Of a DNA stretch of 34,782 nucleotides, positions 32,605 through 34,782 are shown one piece after another. Under the pieces are notes generated by a model. That model was not told the origin of the DNA and searched no databases. It saw only the letters and a list, made by a program, of their open reading frames with translations. Every line of letters begins with the position of its first letter. The first letter of the stretch is position 1. Both the position numbers and the translations under genes were made by a program. This DNA is from Deltaproteobacteria bacterium. Its GTDB lineage: Bacteria > Desulfobacterota > Binatia > UBA12015. The stretch spans positions 1 through 34,782 of the forward strand of contig JAJCZO010000262.1 in NCBI GenBank assembly GCA_029262355.1. Reading direction: 5' to 3'.

Positions 32605-33914
32605 GCGGCGCTCTCTCTTGGATCGAGTGGGAGGCCTATGACCTGACGCTGGGGGCCTGGGAAGCTCGCCACAGCCTGTTCCTGCATTTCGCGCTGTACG
32701 GCGCTTTTCTCGCGGCACTCGTGATTGCCGCGAGCGCTCTGCCTGCGAGATGGCGACCATGGATCCTCGTCGCCACGTCGCTGGGGAGCATTGCGCTGCT
32801 CGGCTCGCCACAGCTCGCGACCATCGCGCTCGCGTTTTCGCTCGTGCTTCACACCGTGGTCGAACGGGTTCCCGGCCGAATGGGTACGGCCGCTTCATGG
32901 GCACTGCTGCTGGCGCTCGCCGCGTATCCAGCACTCCTTCCGTCCGACCTCCTGGTCGGCAACACGAGCGACATGGCCGAATTCTGGGCCTTCGCAACCA
33001 ACGTCTGGTGGCTCCGGTGCGTTGCGTACGTCGTCGACAGACGAGCACGCGACATCCCCGCGCGCTCGCTGGACGAATTCCTCACCGCGACACTCTTCTT
33101 CCCAACGTTCGTAAACGGACCGATTGAAACGACCGAACAGCTCGCGTCACACCGCCGGCGCGGCCCCGCGGTCCAGACATGGGACGAGTTGCGCGAGTAT
33201 GCAGCCACGCTGCCCTATTGCATCGGTCGCTTTGCCTGGGGAGTCGGGAAGGTCCTCATCGCCACATTCTATCTCGGCCAGGACAACGACACGATCTTTG
33301 CAACCGCCGGAACGACCGTCAGTCACGTAAGACTGTGGCTCTGGGCCGCCGAACTGTACTTCAGCTTCTACGTGATCTTCTCGGGCTGGACCGACGTCTC
33401 GGTCTCACTGGCTCGCGTCATGGGATACGATATCGGAGAGAATTTCGATGCCCCGTGGAAGTCGCGCTCGGTGGGCGAGTTTTGGCGACGCTGGCACATC
33501 TCGTTCGGCGTCTGGCTCAAGAATTACATCTACATTCCACTCGGCGGGAATCGTCGCCACGCCGAACTGAACGTGCTCCTCACCTTCCTCGCAAGCGGCC
33601 TTTGGCACGTGTGGGGCGCACTCAAGGTTCTGGGCCTAGAAGGCTACCCACCAATCGCCTGGACAGGCTTCATCGTGTGGGGGCTCCTCAACGGCCTGGG
33701 ACAAATCGCCGCTCGTCGTTGGAACAACCTGCCGGCGCTCGAGTCCGCGCGAGCGCTCGTGCGCAACCGGATTCCGGCAGCGCTGCGCGACCGAGCCAAC
33801 CAGGCCATGGCCTTTGGCTTCGTCGCGATCGCGTGGATTCCCTTTTTCATCCCGCCCTGGATTGATCCAGAGACATTCTGGCGAATCTTCCAGCGCATGT
33901 TCTACTTGGCTTGA
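32601..33914 (+). CDS. MBOAT O-acyltransferase (AlgI/PatA-like)
   Basis: A 437-residue membrane-bound O-acyltransferase with about ten hydrophobic segments. The family marks are clear: FFPTFVNGPIE, YFSFYVIFSGWTDVSVSLAR, FWRRWHISFGVWLKNYIYIP (H299), PLGGNR, and the active-site histidine H336 in LASGLWHVWG. These enzymes carry acyl groups across the membrane for O-acetylation of polysaccharides such as alginate or peptidoglycan. GTG 32601 forms a GTGA overlap with the SGNH-like gene, the pairing expected for an acylation module. The acceptor is probably the glycan made by this cluster. Confidence 0.9.
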   Translation: MSGALSWIEWEAYDLTLGAWEARHSLFLHFALYGAFLAALVIAASALPARWRPWILVATSLGSIALLGSPQLATIALAFSLVLHTVVERVPGRMGTAASWALLLALAAYPALLPSDLLVGNTSDMAEFWAFATNVWWLRCVAYVVDRRARDIPARSLDEFLTATLFFPTFVNGPIETTEQLASHRRRGPAVQTWDELREYAATLPYCIGRFAWGVGKVLIATFYLGQDNDTIFATAGTTVSHVRLWLWAAELYFSFYVIFSGWTDVSVSLARVMGYDIGENFDAPWKSRSVGEFWRRWHISFGVWLKNYIYIPLGGNRRHAELNVLLTFLASGLWHVWGALKVLGLEGYPPIAWTGFIVWGLLNGLGQIAARRWNNLPALESARALVRNRIPAALRDRANQAMAFGFVAIAWIPFFIPPWIDPETFWRIFQRMFYLA

Positions 33915-33917
33915 GCG

Positions 33918-34712
33918 ATGACGAACCACGACGACTTCGTCGCGAAGCAGGACGAACACTTCGCCGACGCCGACGACACCCATTTCGCGTGGCAGACGCG
34001 CGGGCCAGGGTTCGCCGACCGGGAAGCAAGCTTTTTGAGGGACTTGCTCGCCGATTCCCGTCGCCCCCTGCTCGAGATCGGTTGCGGAGAAGGCGCCAAC
34101 CTCTTCCACATCGAACGCGAGGCCGCCGGGAGCGAGCTCGGGCTCGCGATCGGCTTGGACCGCTCAGCGGGGAAGCTGCACTTCGCGTCCGCGGCGGTCC
34201 CATCGGCGCGCTTCTGCTGCGGCGACGGCACCGCTCTACCCTTCGGAGACGGCTCGTTCGAGAGCGTCATCATCCGCGACGTTTTGCACCACCTTCCGGC
34301 TCCCGCCGCTACGCTTGCGGAAGCGGCGCGTGTACTGCGGCCGGGGGGCCGGTTCGTCCTGGCCGAGCCCAACGCACACAATCCACTGATCCGACTCCAG
34401 ATGGCTCTCGTGCCCGCCGAGAGAGGCGCCGCTCGCTCCGATGAGGCCTGGCTGCGAGAGCTCCTCGCACACCTGCCGCTCACCGAGTTGCGGGTCGACG
34501 CAGCGGCGCCGTTTCCACTCGACCGGGTCGTCTTGCACCCGAACTTTGGGCTCCCACGACTCGGGAGAAGCGCAGCGACCCTCCGAGCCCTCGACGCGAT
34601 CGAGAGGATCGTAGGCCGCCTGCTCGGCCGCGCCCGCTGGTCCTATGTCGTAGCCCATGCGCGGAGAGCCGGGGTCGATGGTGGCAGCGGCCCCGCCGAT
34701 ATGCCACCGTGA
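33918..34712 (+). CDS. Class I SAM-dependent methyltransferase
   Basis: A 264-residue methyltransferase with LLEIGCGEGANLFHIE (SAM site), IGLDRSAGKL, DGTALPFGDGSFESVIIRDV and LHHLPAP, followed by VLRPGGRFVLAEP. The C-terminal 100 residues (DRVVLHPNFGLPRLG) may determine the acceptor, which is likely a sugar or lipid carrier. It starts three bases after the MBOAT stop and ends in a GTGA overlap with a DPM1-like gene, as part of the same transcript. Confidence 0.82.
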   Translation: MTNHDDFVAKQDEHFADADDTHFAWQTRGPGFADREASFLRDLLADSRRPLLEIGCGEGANLFHIEREAAGSELGLAIGLDRSAGKLHFASAAVPSARFCCGDGTALPFGDGSFESVIIRDVLHHLPAPAATLAEAARVLRPGGRFVLAEPNAHNPLIRLQMALVPAERGAARSDEAWLRELLAHLPLTELRVDAAAPFPLDRVVLHPNFGLPRLGRSAATLRALDAIERIVGRLLGRARWSYVVAHARRAGVDGGSGPADMPP

Positions 34713-34782
34713 GCAACTCTACGGCCCCCATGCGTACTCTCGTCATCACGCCGACCTACAACGAGCGAGACAACATCGAAGC
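34709..34782 (+). CDS. DPM1-like glycosyltransferase, 3' truncated by window end
   Basis: Only the first 24 codons are visible. After a GTG at 34709 (or ATG at 34730, in the same frame) the protein begins MRTLVITPTYNERDNIEA, the characteristic start of polyprenol monophosphomannose synthases (DPM1). The GTG overlaps the methyltransferase stop as GTGA, the habit of this cluster, while the ATG would match the usual family N-terminus. The rest of the gene lies outside the window. Confidence 0.78.
   Translation, partial: MSNSTAPMRTLVITPTYNERDNIE

Noticed and set aside
1..34782. tRNA, rRNA, CRISPR arrays, insertion sequences, integrase or attachment sites
   Set aside because: I looked for the T-arm GTTCGA pattern, spaced direct repeats, transposase motifs and flanking inverted repeats and saw none that hold up.

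Overview
This is a high-GC chromosomal window (roughly two thirds G+C by eye) with tightly packed genes, many 4-base ATGA/GTGA overlaps and no visible rRNA, tRNA, CRISPR array, transposase or phage gene. RpoH, FtsEX/EnvC-type division genes, a lipoprotein aminopeptidase and an O-antigen-ligase-like protein all point to a diderm bacterium. The order ftsE-ftsX-envC-ctpA-xseA-xseB-ispA-tlyA resembles that of the former Deltaproteobacteria (Myxococcota, Desulfobacterota, Binatota and relatives). The assignment to an uncultured member of that group is an inference, not proof.

Layout. 1-1184 (+): 3' part of a PduO-type cobalamin adenosyltransferase with a basic tail, then a metallo-beta-lactamase-fold hydrolase. 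1216-11771 (-): housekeeping block of rpoH, rpoZ, a small unknown, tlyA, ispA, xseB, xseA, ctpA, an ftsX-envC fusion, a divergent ftsE, and an Lgt-like/TlpA fusion. 11870-12794 (+): a DUF1285-like protein and trmL. 12776-20629 (-): O-antigen ligase/polymerase-like protein, GT2 glycosyltransferase, a small Cys-rich protein, a Mut7-C-type protein, a lipoprotein aminopeptidase and a two-gene asymmetric ABC exporter. 20756-34782 (+): a surface-glycan cluster with three SAM methyltransferases, two SGNH-type proteins (one lacking its serine), two large GT-C-like membrane proteins, two DPM1-like GT2 synthases (the last cut by the window end), DUF2304, a sulfatase-fold protein and an MBOAT O-acyltransferase.

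How the genes may work together. The ftsE / ftsX-envC / ctpA genes form a cell-division and peptidoglycan-remodelling module in which permease and hydrolase activator are one polypeptide. The right-hand cluster reads as a pathway that makes polyprenyl-phosphate sugars (DPM1-like GT2), transfers them outside the membrane (GT-C-like proteins) and decorates the glycan (methyl groups, acyl groups through MBOAT plus an SGNH-like partner, and a sulfatase-fold enzyme that may be a phosphotransferase). The ABC exporter and O-antigen-ligase-like gene on the other strand may belong to the same envelope programme.

The most notable observations are two in-frame fusions: FtsX with an EnvC-like LytM domain, and an Lgt-like membrane protein with a TlpA thioredoxin domain joined through what still looks like a lipoprotein signal peptide.
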